From contig JANQBS010000211.1 in assembly GCA_033085395.1 (NCBI GenBank), positions 1-64,000 of the forward strand: 64,000 nt of DNA, written 5' to 3'. This document shows positions 1 to 12,049 of this stretch, one piece after another. Each line of letters begins with the position of its first letter. Positions within the stretch are counted from its first letter, which is position 1. The notes under the pieces were generated by a model. It was not told the DNA's origin and ran no database searches. It saw only the letters and a program-made list of their open reading frames with translations. The translations under genes and the position numbers were made by a program. This stretch comes from Xanthoparmelia taractica. Lineage: Eukaryota; Ascomycota; Lecanoromycetes; Lecanorales; Parmeliaceae.

Positions 1-844
1 AATTAGGAGAATTCTCGATATTGACGATTTTTGGTGGTTGCCAAGACCGGCAAGGGGTTTCGCCACCCCCTGGTGCCCCACTTAACAGATTATGCGGTCA
101 AGAAGGCCACCTGGCTCTTCTAGGCTAACCCTCAGCTTGCGTAGCTTGTTGGATGCTTTTCTTTTGAGGTATACTTCTTGATCGCGCCAATCAATTTTGG
201 CTTTGCGCTGACAGATGGAGTAGCCATGATGACCGCTGATAGTGTGGGAGAGAACAAACCGGATATGAAGTAAGCAATTTTGCGACTCTGCATTGTGTCT
301 TATTTAAGAGCAAGGCTGATTCCGCTGGTTTTTTGATCCTGTAGGAGCCCTCGGTCTTACGGCGAAAACTAGATGCTGGGAGTAAGGTATTCTGACTTCG
401 GCAAGTGGAAAGCGCTTTCCCGAGCTTACCTTAAGCAGCCCGCTTACCCGGTGTGGTGCCACGGGTGGGTGCAAGGGTAAGGGCCGAATTATAATACAGT
501 AGTATGCATCGGGGATCAAAAATGATGAGAATGACTTCTAACCCACAGAGGTCAACGAGTTAAAGCACTGAAAGCTCAGAGCGGAGCTTCGAGTCCAAAT
601 ACTTTGTTTATTATAGCATCTGGTTGATATTGCAATACAACATAAATGGATCGAAAGACTCCTTTGACTGTTCGCCAATGTCAGCTCTTAATGGTGTAGG
701 CCCACTATTTCAACCATCGCCCAGAAAGAGCCGTAAGCACGTTGTAGATGGCAAGAACTCTCATATTTTACATATACCTTATGGGTAGAATACCATAAGC
801 GTTCGACTTCAAGTACTAGACTCAAAGATTAAATCACGTCCACC
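1..844. other. no gene seen (left edge)
   Basis: I see no convincing coding region here. Reading frames are short, and none has an ATG start combined with a recognisable motif. The last part is presumably the promoter and 5' leader of the cytochrome b5-like gene that starts at 845. Confidence 0.5.
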
Positions 845-1710
845 ATGACCACTTTGCGCTCACGCACCACTTTACCGCCCAAGGAACCCCACGCTTCTTC
901 CACTGCTCATGAAGAAGACGGTTCATCCGATTCCGCCTCCAAGCCCAAAGCCTACCTTTCAGACCCAGATGAAGGCCCCAGCCGCCTCTCCCTCTTCGAC
1001 GTCCTCCGCGTCCTTGCCGGGCTGTTCCTTCTCTCCAGCACGCTCTCCTACTTCGTAACAGGCAACTCGATCCTCTGGGGCTATAGACCGGCAATCACGA
1101 GGCCAGCGAGGGTAAGAGCCTGGCTGGTGAGATTACCTTCTCTCTCTGATGTCTATAGACGAAATCGCAGCTGACAGGCCGTGTTTTCTAGCGCGGTCCT
1201 TACGATCTGACAGACGCCCAATTATCCATCTACAACGGCACCGACCCTACTCTACCCATCCTCGTCGCCGTCAACGGAACCATCTACGACGTATCCGCGT
1301 CCCCACACTTCTACGGACCAGGCGGCAGCTACTCGTTCTTTGCGGGCAGAGATGCGACAAGGTCGTTTGTGACGGGGTGTTTTGATACGGATTTGAATGG
1401 GGACCTGAGGGGGGTGGAGGAGATGTTTATGCCTGTTGAGGAGGAGGCGGGAGGGGAGATTACGAAGGAGGAAAGAAGGGAGAGGAAGCTACTAAGGGAA
1501 AGGGAGAAGAGGGTAGCGAGGAAGAAGGTCGAGGAGACGGTGAGGGGATGGGAGAATATGTTTGATGGGGGGAAGGATGGGAAGTATTTTAGAGTTGGGA
1601 AGGTGAATAGAGGGCCGGGTTCTGGATGGGAGGGATGGGGAGAGGTGAAGGAGTTGTGTCAGAAGGCGAGGGAGGGGAGGCCGCGGAGGACGGCGGAGGG
1701 AGTCGCTTGA
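845..1710 (+). CDS. cytochrome b5-like heme/steroid-binding (MAPR-type) membrane protein
   Basis: Two exons, 845-1111 and 1192-1710, give 261 aa; the 80-nt intron (GTAAGA...TTTTCTAG) is phase 0. A hydrophobic segment at about residues 50-70 looks like a single membrane anchor. It is followed by a cytochrome b5-like domain at about residues 90-155, with the family pattern YDLTDAQLSIYNG, then VNGTIYDVS, then FYGPGGSY and AGRDATRSFVTGCF. This matches the membrane-associated progesterone receptor/Dap1-type b5 fold, which binds haem and supports sterol and P450 metabolism in other species. The C-terminal part is strongly charged (Glu/Arg/Lys-rich, probably helical) and extends past the usual b5 domain. 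The exact role is not known from sequence. The gene converges on eS25, with only 176 bp between stop codons. The ATG follows CACC, a good fungal start context. Confidence 0.85.
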
Positions 1711-1886
1711 GGAGGTTGAAGGCTGTATGTACTTTCTGCGGGTGAAGGCGTCGGTATGTATCATCATGGGAAGGCGTGAATCTCAAAAGTACTCCATTGA
1801 TGCTACCGTTCGAAGATTGCCTTGGCGTACACAAATGTCAACCTTCCCTTCTACCACCCGTTCTCCCCTTGCCCACATATCCACCT

Positions 1887-2413
1887 CTACTCAGCAGCAG
1901 TCACAGCTCTCGCTATCCAGATATTAGCCTCCGTCTCCCAGATCCCAAACCGCCCAGTCAGAAACTCACTGTAGATGCTCAACTTGCTATGCCCCACCAC
2001 CTTCTTGATCTGTCCCTTCTCCTCCAAATCATTCAGCGCTTTCCTTGCAAGGCTGCCATTGATCTTCAGTCTGTCCACGAGCGTGGCGACTGTGATGAGG
2101 CGGTAGGATTGAACGTCCTTGTAGAGTTTGTCGGAGGTGGCTTTGTCGAGGATGACGGCGTGGTTGGCCTTGTCCTTGACTATTGAAGAAGACTGAAATC
2201 AGCGAGAGCTTATAGGCAACGCTTTTGGGTAGGTAGAGGTGAGGTGATGCGGATGTGGTGGAGACGGAGAGTGAAAGGAAAGGAAGGCGTGCGTACCCTT
2301 GCCCTTTGACCACTTCTTCTTTTGCTTCTTGCCGGCAGATGCTGCTGCGGGTGCCTATGTAAGACATCAGTCTCCTGACCTTGATATATTTTCTTGAGAC
2401 TCGCGCTCACCAT
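1887..2413 (-). CDS. RPS25: 40S ribosomal protein eS25 (RPS25)
   Basis: Four coding exons read on the minus strand, 2411-2413, 2297-2354, 1970-2179 and 1887-1912, total 297 nt (98 aa), the usual length for fungal eS25. The protein starts with an Ala-rich and Lys-rich tail (KKQKKKWSKGK). It continues with the conserved core VKDKANHAVILDK, then VDRLKINGSLARKAL and EEKGQIKKVVGHSKL, and ends in IYTRAV plus a short tail. It is a small-subunit protein near the head of the 40S, needed for some IRES-driven initiation. The first coding exon is the ATG alone, directly followed by GTGAGC. The introns are 56, 117 and 57 nt, and all junctions keep the frame. The multi-intron 5' structure is typical of fungal ribosomal protein genes. 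Confidence 0.95.
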
Positions 2414-5400
2414 GATTGCGATTGCTGGAAGATGGGAGTTGTTGTCGTAAATCGAGTTTGGTCATACAAATCGAGTGTGGGGCTTAAGCGACCTTAGAGT
2501 GAATGAGGTTTAGCTCGAGATTCTGATCCTGATAAGGCTGAACCAGATCCGTTCTCTACTTCCTACAAACCAGGTGTATGATCTACGAAAATGAGATATC
2601 TACCTTACGTTAGTACTGACGAACGTCAACGCCAATGTTCCAGGTGCTCTCTGCATACCCAGCATTTCTTGTTTCTTTATTGTAGCAGGGCCACTCATTT
2701 GAGTCCATTGATCTCAGCGAATCGCCATGTGATGGGTTGGAAAGGATGAAAAAGTCTGGCTGTGAATCGTGTTGATTTCTGCATCTTCACTCATATATTC
2801 ACAGAATATTTCTCCTTATTTGGCTACAAATAGTCTCCATCTCCGCAACAAACTTCTCTTCCACTTAAAGAACATTATCACCATATCTTTCTTTTCCTCC
2901 ATACGCGCATCTTCTCTTAAAAATATTGATTATGCACATATTCTACTGTGGATTACCAATGCCAATAAGGCTCTAGGCACTTCTCACGGGGTAAGTTACC
3001 AGGCGGCCAATGGTTACCTGTGACTTTGGCACAGACCTTTGCATCAACTTTGAAGTGTGAAAATAGCCTTTTCCGTGTGTCATACCTTAACGTTTGCTAC
3101 TACTCAGCGATAAGTGGTTATCCTTGGACTGCCCTCGAGAATTTCCACTCATTTTAAATTGAAAGCTTGGTTACTAGATATAAAAGCCCTCAACTTTTGT
3201 ACGACATCCTTCATGACTGTGATGCTTGGCTTCGGAGTCTAAGATGGTTCAATGTTCTTTGCGCATTTACCCACTCTCCTTTGCGGTGCGAAAAACGGCC
3301 ACTCGGTCGAGTACTGCAGAGCGCGCGATGACTGCATGATGATGCATCTTTTGAACAGCGCGAAGGAGTTGAACCCTTTCGCGAATCACTCGGCTGGGGA
3401 CGAATGACTGTTCTGAGTCTCGTATTAGGAGTTCCTTGTGTCCATTTGGATGTTATCTACCAATCTCACTATATGCGTGGCATCAAACCCGCACACTAAA
3501 GAACTCTCTCACATCAAACAAATCGTTAGTATGGCTGTGAGATTATGTATGAGATCAAAGCTATGAGCAGAATATACATATACGAGGCGTTAGTCCAAAG
3601 GACGAATTCTACGTATTTATAATGCCATTTTCTTTTTCACAGTGGCTTGAATTGCTTTCGATGCGCTTTGCCTGTCTTATGAGAGGTTGACAAAGCGAGT
3701 GAAGAGATTGGATCCGTGAAATGAAATGGTTGAGTTTCAGTGGCCGTGACTGTCTTATCAAATTTTGAACTGCTCACGCTGTTACTGAGGTTAAGAACGG
3801 GTTTTGCAATTATTTTCCATTTTTTTCCCACAAAATCTGTTGCACTTTTCATTCTATCAAAAACGCACGAGCTCAGTTACAACATCTTTGTTCCAATTAC
3901 TGCGCAAGAGTCGTTAATACCCGAAAGAAAATGTCGATGTGAGCGCCTAGTACTACAGCCTGCCGTTGTGAAGGCGTACAGTACCGTCTGCTGATTCCCT
4001 ACACTTATGCAGCAGAGGAAAGGCAGCCTCGAAAAGCCCAAGTGCGTTTGCTGAAATGCTGAAACAGACACCTTTGCACAGTGAATGGGTTTCAGCAAAC
4101 ATGTGAAGCACATAATCTATACAAGGAAGAAGATACACGGTATGGCTGGCAGAGATCCCAGATATGGAGACTCGGAGATATTGAACCTGAATCTGAATTC
4201 AATCTTTAATGTCACGTCACACATTCTGTTAGGTCATCGTCTCCCAGCCAGTTGACGATGCACTCAGGGGGCTCCTGCGGAGAAGCTACCAAAATTCCAG
4301 GGTATTGATGTTCATTTCTGAGGCGATGACAAGAATCATTCGGCCCAAAGGGAGTTGAGAAAAGTTACTGAAGCTGCTCGCTAAATTCCGTTCCATCTTT
4401 CAAACCAACAGCCAATTCAAAAGAGAAAAAAACTATCGAACGGTCTTTTGCCCTACGCCTTATCGGGCCCAAGTTGGCAAGCTTGAATTTCAGCTCAGGA
4501 ATTGAGCGAAATTGTCCGATTGGGTTCACCATGATATTATCAAACATAAAGGTGCCAGCACACACGATCAAGCCGCAGATATATCTTTCATGATTGCACC
4601 GTCGGACCCCACAACGACTCAAGCGTTTCCACTAACACTTGAGTATAGACTAGGCAAGGCTTTCGATCCAGGTTCTAGAGATGTCTGAAAGGTGAGAGCG
4701 AAGACCCCTCGAACCACAACATCAACTCGAATTAGAAGAGCATCGAGAAACGTGAGAAGTTCAAAGATCTTGGAAAGGAGCCAAAACTTGGCCTAGCTTT
4801 TCTTGGGGCTTCTGAACCATAATGTCCTGTGGGAAACAGGGCATTTGAATGATGCTGGTCTGTTTTTCGTAGCAGTATCCAGCGCCGGCATTGAATGAGT
4901 ACGATCACAGCGTCTAAGACGAGTCTCATACCACCGATCGCATCAATTATCGCGACTCGATAGCAGACGGCCAGCTTTTCCTCAATCCCCCCTTCTTACG
5001 CTACTAATTAAATTATATGCCTACTATAGCTTTAAAGCAACCCTTGTCGCTAAGATCTCAGTGGGCAAAGCGTCACTCTTTACTTAATGCCTTTCCCGAC
5101 TAACACATTGGCTCTTCTTCCACTTGTGCTGGATAGAAGAATACCCCTGAGGGTAAAGGGTGGTTTGGTCGCGGCTGGCCGCCAATGTCTGTTTCGATGC
5201 GTTTTAAGTTGTCAAAACCGCAAGCTCTAAGGTCATGCAGTGATCCGTAACCTATCCGAATCTGGCTATGAAGTGACCTCACAGCATGATTGGCCCGAGC
5301 TATCCGAATCGTGTGGGACGCGGCTAGTACCAATTGGGGGAGAATCGTGATGATTTGGGAGGATGCGGACGAATGCATATGCCTCAAAATCCTTACAGAA

Positions 5401-7620
5401 GATCCAATCATGAGTACTCAGATGAGTACTCCCACTACACGGAAGACTACTAACGGAAGACTACTACGGGAATTTTGAATCTGGCTATTATTATGATTTC
5501 TCCATTCTTTACGCCAACTGTGAGCGTCCGTTCCATGAGACTGGTAAGACTAAGGCCTCTAAAGAAGATAGAAGATCGACTAATCAGTAAGACGAAGTAG
5601 ATGTTGGCTTCGTCTCTGTTTCCTACCATGTCACCACTGGGAAGATTGGTGAGAAATCACTATGCTTCCGCTTCCAAAATAGTCTTCTTAAGGTGCATCT
5701 GGAACTAAATCCTACAGGACAAAGGCTTCTTTGGAGGAACAGTGGCTCGGATTTCCGTGCTCTATCTCCAAGACGAAGGTGTCACTCATAGGGAAGACTA
5801 ATACATTCAGGGAAACGCTTGAGAGACTAGAAGTACCACATCATAACAACAATGCTATCTGACATCTAAAGGGCCTATAGAATCTTTGGTTCACTTTTCC
5901 GGCACTGGCGATTTCCCCACAATCTCCCGCTCTCATGGTAACCTTTCGGTCTGGCCGCCACCTTTCAAAGAAGACACAACCTCTAGGCGCACGAGTGACG
6001 ATCACCAAGCACTTTGGAGACGGTGGACTCTGCGTAACAGCATTGTTACTCACACTTCATCGCCTACGTAAGTGCAAAACCACGCCAATGGAAACTGAAT
6101 ATATATCAGTGACATGGTGCACGGAATGTTTGAACACTAAGATGAGAGAACTCTCGAATCGAAAACCTCAGGTCAAGATCGAGTCAAAGCATTCTCGGGT
6201 CAGAGCAAGCCAGCATGCTGCCCGCTGTTGGGCCGTTTTTGTGGTACCAATGCAGACTTCATAACGGCGTGTCTGGAAAAGCGGACATTGTATCAGTCTA
6301 CTCGATGAGTCACCAGAAATGAAGAATTTCGTGCCACTCATCAAATAGGAATCTAGGATTTCAGACTAGGGCAAATCAAATGTGGATCATATCGTTGATC
6401 TTAAGGTCAGCAAGGAAAATATTGGTCAGTTTTTTGATCAAGAGTAAGACCCATCACTCAACATTTGAAGCGATACCGTAGAGACCGACGATGCGCACAG
6501 CGGCTACTAAGTACTAAACTAATTCTGACCGTGATTAGAATGAAAAGACCTAAGGAGAAGGTGTCCGCACTTTAGGGCGACGGGGCTCCTACCGCGTGAC
6601 AATGTGCCCCGGATTCAGCATCAGGACAATTATACCAGGTCATGTGAAGGATCAATTGGTGAGAAGTTTTGCGGATCGCACCGAATACCTCAATCTCTGT
6701 CAAGTACTCGGAAGACCAGACGTTTCAATGGGGAGACCTCTTTGCCTTCGATGCTAATGACTATATGAAAGGCTTCTTTTCAAAGCCACGTGTCCCCCTC
6801 GCATAACATCAGAGCTACCGACAAGAGAGCATGGGCAGAGGTGAATGAGCTTATTGCGGAAGGCACTTCCAGATTTGGTACTTCAGCAGTCTAAGCTTCA
6901 TCATTTGCCCTTCACGTGGCCGAAATTTGTGATAACCCAGAATTTCAAACTACGATTTATATCTTGATGTCCGGTCATCTTCATGGCTAAATATGGGCTT
7001 ACCAATGAAGCTGGGCCACGGTTCTTTCCCCGGCGGCAAATCACAGCATATCGAACCTTGAGGAGATAGCTACATTGAATGCATGGAAGCTAGCATTGAC
7101 AGATACTAGTAACTTCAGCACTTCATCTGAGTCTGCGACAGCTTCCTTGATCCTAACATCACTGCAATACACCGACGTATCCACAAGAGCCGACTATCTA
7201 TCAAAATCCCGCCACAGTATATACTCAGCTTCAAGACAACATCCGTTGTGCTCAATTTCGAAGAGGGAATTTGGTTCCGCAGCGCGTTGGTGTTCGTTGG
7301 AAAGCTGCCATACTTGGGGTACTAACTTCGAAGGCCAGCACTTCCCACTAGACTGCCTGATCTCGTTTCGAAGTATGACCTATATGGAAGAGTATGGTCT
7401 CGAAGAAAGAGCGAGGAAAGAATGGATGATCTATACGGTAAATCCATTCAGTGTTCAAGATTTTATTATACATTTGATTAATTATCCTGGGTTAAGGACG
7501 CCAAAGCGTTTGCATTTGCGATAGATGTCTGGAAGCATTAACAAATAACATTGATTTTATCTATGACATCACGTTTTCTGAGGTATGTTTACCGTGTACT
7601 TTTGTTTTCTTCCTACTCTT
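2414..7620. other. gene-poor stretch, no supported gene
   Basis: About 5.2 kb upstream of eS25 shows only short, overlapping frames on both strands, none with a recognisable domain or an intron-connected frame. The longest, near 7075-7524, starts from TTG and has no motif I know. Base composition is near the window average, so this is not an AT-rich island. It may hold decayed sequence. The first few hundred bases are presumably the eS25 promoter. Confidence 0.4.
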
Positions 7621-7632
7621 TCTTCTGCCATC

Positions 7633-7722
7633 CATCATCCTTCTGGCATTCATCATCCTTCTGGCATTCATCATTCTTCTGGCATTCATCATCCTTCTGC
7701 CATCCATCATCCTTCTACTATC
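7633..7722. repeat. 18-bp minisatellite, five units
   Basis: Five head-to-tail copies of an 18-bp unit (CATCATCCTTCTGGCATT) start at 7633, 7651, 7669, 7687 and 7705. The first two are identical, the third has one change, and the last two diverge at the 3' end of the unit. In one frame it encodes a His/Ser/Phe/Trp hexapeptide repeat, but the surrounding frame gives no reason to think it is translated. Confidence 0.9.
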
Positions 7723-8616
7723 CATCTCATCATCTGTCTGTCTGGCAAAGTTGTTACCCTCGAATTTCGGCTCCGAACCTCAGCTCTAATCTTAACTTCT
7801 TCGTTCTCAAGCTATGGCTCGCAAAAGAATCACTGCGCGAGGCAATATTTTGAAGTAGGTATGTTGAATCTACAAATGAAATATCAAGCATAAAGCTAAT
7901 GCGCGAGTAGGCGGCAGCACGTAAGAGCAAAGGAAAGACTGGAGGAACCATAATACACGCAGCTGATGCCAGATAATCTTGAGTGCAACTAATCACTTCT
8001 GCGTAGCCTTTAAGTGTTCAGTCATTGAGATTAGCCAAGAAAAGCAGACCAGCGTAAGGACTGTCGGGTAGCAATGCCCGAAAACGCAGATGGAAAGTTG
8101 GAAGTAAGTCTAATCTCGAATCTATCTATTTTATTTCATTAATAGGCTGTAACTGTTGCTTTGCGTGAGATTCGTTGTTATTAGAGGGGATTCGATCTGA
8201 TGATTCTTAAGCTCTTCTTTTCGCGAGTGATAAGAGAGATCGCGGTAACACATATGAAGGGGGTACGTTTTTCTAGGTCGGTTATTGAGGCCATTCATGA
8301 GTCGGCGGAAGCTTTCCTTTGTCACATGTTCGAAGATGTCAATCTTTGTGTTATTTATACGAAGCGTGTAACTTTAATGACTAAGAATGTGTAACTGTGG
8401 AGGACGATCGTAAATTCTTTTCATAATGCGAAGGGAGGAGGGGGGAATTTGCTGTCGCAGGGTAGACAGTAGATTACTGTTGTAGTTAGCGTGCTAGCAA
8501 TTCTTCTGGTAATTAAATGAACTAAATGCACTGATAGCAGTAGAAATGGCTCGCCAAGCCCTAGGTGATTGCGGAGGCCTTTCGCAACACGATGTCAAAT
8601 GCGATGGCGAGCTCAG

Positions 8617-8720
8617 CTCAACAACGTGATGGTGAAGTGGAGTGATGGCTAGAATGATGGCTAGAATACTCAACAACGTGATGATGAAGTGGAGTGGTGG
8701 CTAGAATGATGGCTAGAATG
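8617..8720. repeat. 52-bp tandem duplication
   Basis: Two adjacent 52-bp copies, 8617-8668 and 8669-8720, differ at only three positions. Each copy itself ends with a short internal duplication (GATGGCTAGAAT type). The array lies at the left edge of the AT-rich island. Confidence 0.9.
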
Positions 8721-8734
8721 CGTTCGCATGATTC

Positions 8735-9470
8735 TATATAGAGTAACTTCTTCTATATATAGTATATTTCCCATATCCCTGCATATAACATGAGATACCC
8801 CTGTATATACCAGAAATTTCTTAGATTATTCCATGATATCAGCACGTCTCCCAGACCATCCCATAAAAATCAAATGATATGGTCTCAATACCATATCATA
8901 CCATGGTATGGTATCGACACCCTATATCCCAGACCATCCCAGACCTTTCCGACTCGTAATCTTCGCTTTTATTAGCGTTCTCTATAACTTTATTCTAGAT
9001 ATCTCGTTTCGATAGATCTTCTTTTTATATAATATAACTTTTATTAATATAATCTATATCTCGCTTGCTATCTTATATCTCACTTTTTAAATTCTTAAAG
9101 TTAAAAGTTCGAGTTAATACTTTAAATAGCGTATCTATTAATATTAGATAATAACGTATCTCGTCGAATCTAGAACTTGAATATCTCTAAAATTATTTAA
9201 TATAAAGTTCGAAGACTAAGACGATTATTAAGTAAGAGAAATAATATAAAATTATATTCGTTCTCGACGCTGAAATAATAGATTATAATTCTAATACTAA
9301 AGGCGTTTAATCTTAGCTTCTTATATTTAATAGCTTCTTATTCTCGTTCGTTTCGTTCTTCTTTTTTATTCAGTCGCGAGAGCGCTTTTAATATTGCTAC
9401 GAAGGCGTGAAAGAGAAAGATGCTTAGCTTATTATAACGTGCTTAGAAAGAAGGGGACCACTTCTCAGCA
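8735..9470. repeat. AT-rich, RIP-like island
   Basis: About 730 bp are markedly richer in A/T and in TA steps than the flanks (runs such as TATATAGTATA and TATAATATAACTT), with no open frame of note. The tract starts and stops fairly sharply. In filamentous ascomycetes this is the usual look of a repeat mutated by RIP (CpA to TpA). The original element cannot be recognised by eye. Calling it RIP is an inference; a drifted AT-rich spacer is the alternative. Confidence 0.55.
8850..8941. repeat. 14-bp direct repeats flanking a palindrome
   Basis: The 14-mer CCCAGACCATCCCA occurs at 8850-8863 and again at 8928-8941. Between them lies a perfect 14-bp palindrome, CATACCATGGTATG at 8897-8910, which extends imperfectly to about 8891-8916. 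These lie within the AT-rich island and may be the remains of element ends or regulatory dyads. Confidence 0.6.
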
Positions 9471-11950
9471 TACTCTTCTCAGAATCAGATAGATAGATAA
9501 TCAATCCTACCCTTCACGATCCAGAAGTACCTTCATGATCTTCCAAAAATAATTGTGATAATGAGCTGCGAGCTTGAAAAGGGTCTTACAGAGCTTGTGG
9601 TGGGAAAAAGAGTATGGAACATTTTGTGCAAAACTTAGACACGAGTCAGCACCAATTTGGGTCAGACATTTCGTCTGGGATCTCAACCAAAACGAAAAGC
9701 AGCTTCAGGTGATACAGAGGAGTGGAAGAACGCAATATGCGGCCTCTCCGTACGACAGAAATCACACCTGTAACTCTCGTATAGAGCCAGAAGCTGATAT
9801 CCTCCTTACAATTGTACTGGCAAAAACCTTCGCAACCTGGCTCGCAGAGTTAACCAAGCTCGTTACTGTTAGGGATCTGACACTTGTATCTAATCAGAAT
9901 CTTTCGGCAAAGCGTGGACAGGAACGTTTTCTTGTATTGAGGACCCCGCAGTCGTATGAAAACCCTGTCTGTGGCGCTCTGAAGGGACCTTTCATCCAAT
10001 GCTACATGTCGGACAACAAACGAGAGCGGTTGGGGCGAGATAGCGAGTCGCTGGGATTCAGCATCGGGCTGTCAAACCCAGTTTGGGCGCAGCAAGCTTG
10101 TTGCCGAACGCACTCAAGCTCACCGAATTTGTCCAATAGTCGCAGAATTCAAATGATTGCGAACTTTTCCCCATTATCTACTGCGCAGCGTGTGCTGCTC
10201 AGTATATGAAACAGAGTCTGCGCAACCAAGGGCATCAAGAGTGCTGGAAGGATGCGAGAGTTTCAGTTGATCCTCGGGGCCCACGCAAGCGCTACTCGCG
10301 AAGAGATGAGCAGCCTATCCTGAACAGTTTCCACTAGAGGCGTCATCTTTGAAGTATTTTCTTCTTTCATGACGCGGTCATTAATCAACACCACTGGGTC
10401 TCATTTTTATTCTTCTCTTTACATACTGGACTGAATGCACCTCAAATCGGTTAATGCCGTCCAGTTCAAACGTCCCAAGCATGGAATCACCTTGCCAGGT
10501 AAAGATCCTTCAAAATGGGCCGAGGTGAGTCAGACCAGATGTATTGCCGATTGCGAACTAATTCAAGACAACCAGTGTACAACTAAATAACCGACGTTTC
10601 GAGTTGGGGACGTTTGCCCTCGGAGAGGCCGAAAAAATTATAAGGCTTGAAGTGAACCATGACCAATCCAATTGCAGCTCGATGCCGGTCTTCTCAGTCC
10701 ATCTAGTGTGTCATTGCAGAGACTAAAACCTGCCATTGTACCAGGACTCTGCACGATAGTTGCTATCGAGGCTAAACTTACATCTATCGGTCTTGTATTT
10801 ATGTGTTTCTCTTAAAAGCAAAATAGGAGGACGGGAGCTCCAGCTAGGTTGTCACTTTTCAAACAACCCATTGACTCACACATATTGTGCTTGTCAAGCT
10901 TGCGCATGCGTGGCCAAACAATGTGGTTAGATATAAAGGATGTCCTGGGGGGGCCTTGGGGCTATCCTCAAGCCCAACACCATCAACCGTTTCACCATTT
11001 TCGGACCCTATCAGGTTTTATAATCGCCATTTCATTAACCTTTAGCACAATGGTATGACTCGCCAGAGACTTGTCTTTTTGAAAGGGGAACGGGCTGCGG
11101 GAAGCAATTGCCTCCAGTCTCCTTGCGAGTCAATATTTGACTATTCGTTAACGCTACAGACCGTGTTCTCCTGAAGAGCGAACTGACCGACTCATACATA
11201 GCGGCAATGCAACCTACCAGCCTAACTATCCTATGGGGGAAGAGCAGATACTTCCCCCTTACGTCAACGCAATCACCTTACGCAACGGGTAAGATCCTCT
11301 GTTCTATCCTCGAAGCTCAGACTTTCATTCCGTCTATCAATTCTCAGATCCCCGCACATTAATATTCCTCAAGCTAATTTCTCATTCCAATGACTTTCTC
11401 GTTGGATATCTTTTCCTGCTTAGCCTTGGTAAGCTGAATGTATATTTAAGAAGATCGCGTCTGCCCCATCACTTTCAGTTAGGGGAAATAGTGTAGCTAA
11501 TGCTAAACAATACGGAGAGAGGTAAATAGATTCGACAGTACTCATATCCTCAATATGTCTTGAGAAGAATGAGAAGAGTTCAATCAGGAAGAGTTCTCTT
11601 CATACGACAATTTATTAGAACTCAACGCCGATCACGTACAAAGGGTACTCTTGGGCCAGGGTCGATCACTGCCAGGAACCCACAACGCCAGGATTGGCTG
11701 CATTCTTTCAACTTCTCAAACCACTAGCCTGCGAAAACCATATTCGCAATCGATGTAGTCAATAGATACGTTCGCCATCACGCCATGGCCCGCGTGTTCG
11801 AGCGCAATCTGAATAGTAATCGCACTTCCGGCGTCGTCATTCCGAGCTGTGAGCAAGGAAAAATGGCTCGAGAAATGCCTATGTATTCCTCTTCGTTCGG
11901 TTATCATTTGTCGGGACAATTATTGAATTCTGAGGAAGCTCGTGGTAGCG
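9471..11950. other. gene-poor stretch, one long unassigned frame
   Basis: The only sizeable frame, on the plus strand at 9574-10209, opens from TTG, lacks an early ATG, shows no domain and has no convincing splice partners. I do not call it a gene. It could be a relic of an exon. Nothing else is supported here. Confidence 0.4.
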
Positions 11951-12049
11951 CACATTGCAAAAAGACCACCTGAAGCGTACTGGGACCACTCAGATCGACA
12001 ATTTCCCAAGGAAAGGATTTCACCGGATCGAGTCAGAGCTTCCGTCTGT

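Noticed and set aside
1492..1834. Minus-strand frames opposite the cytochrome b5-like gene
   Set aside because: They are shadows of the purine-rich coding strand (Pro/Ser/Leu-rich) without motifs.
9574..10209. Plus-strand frame of about 211 codons
   Set aside because: It opens from TTG, has no early ATG and no domain, and is surrounded by non-coding sequence.
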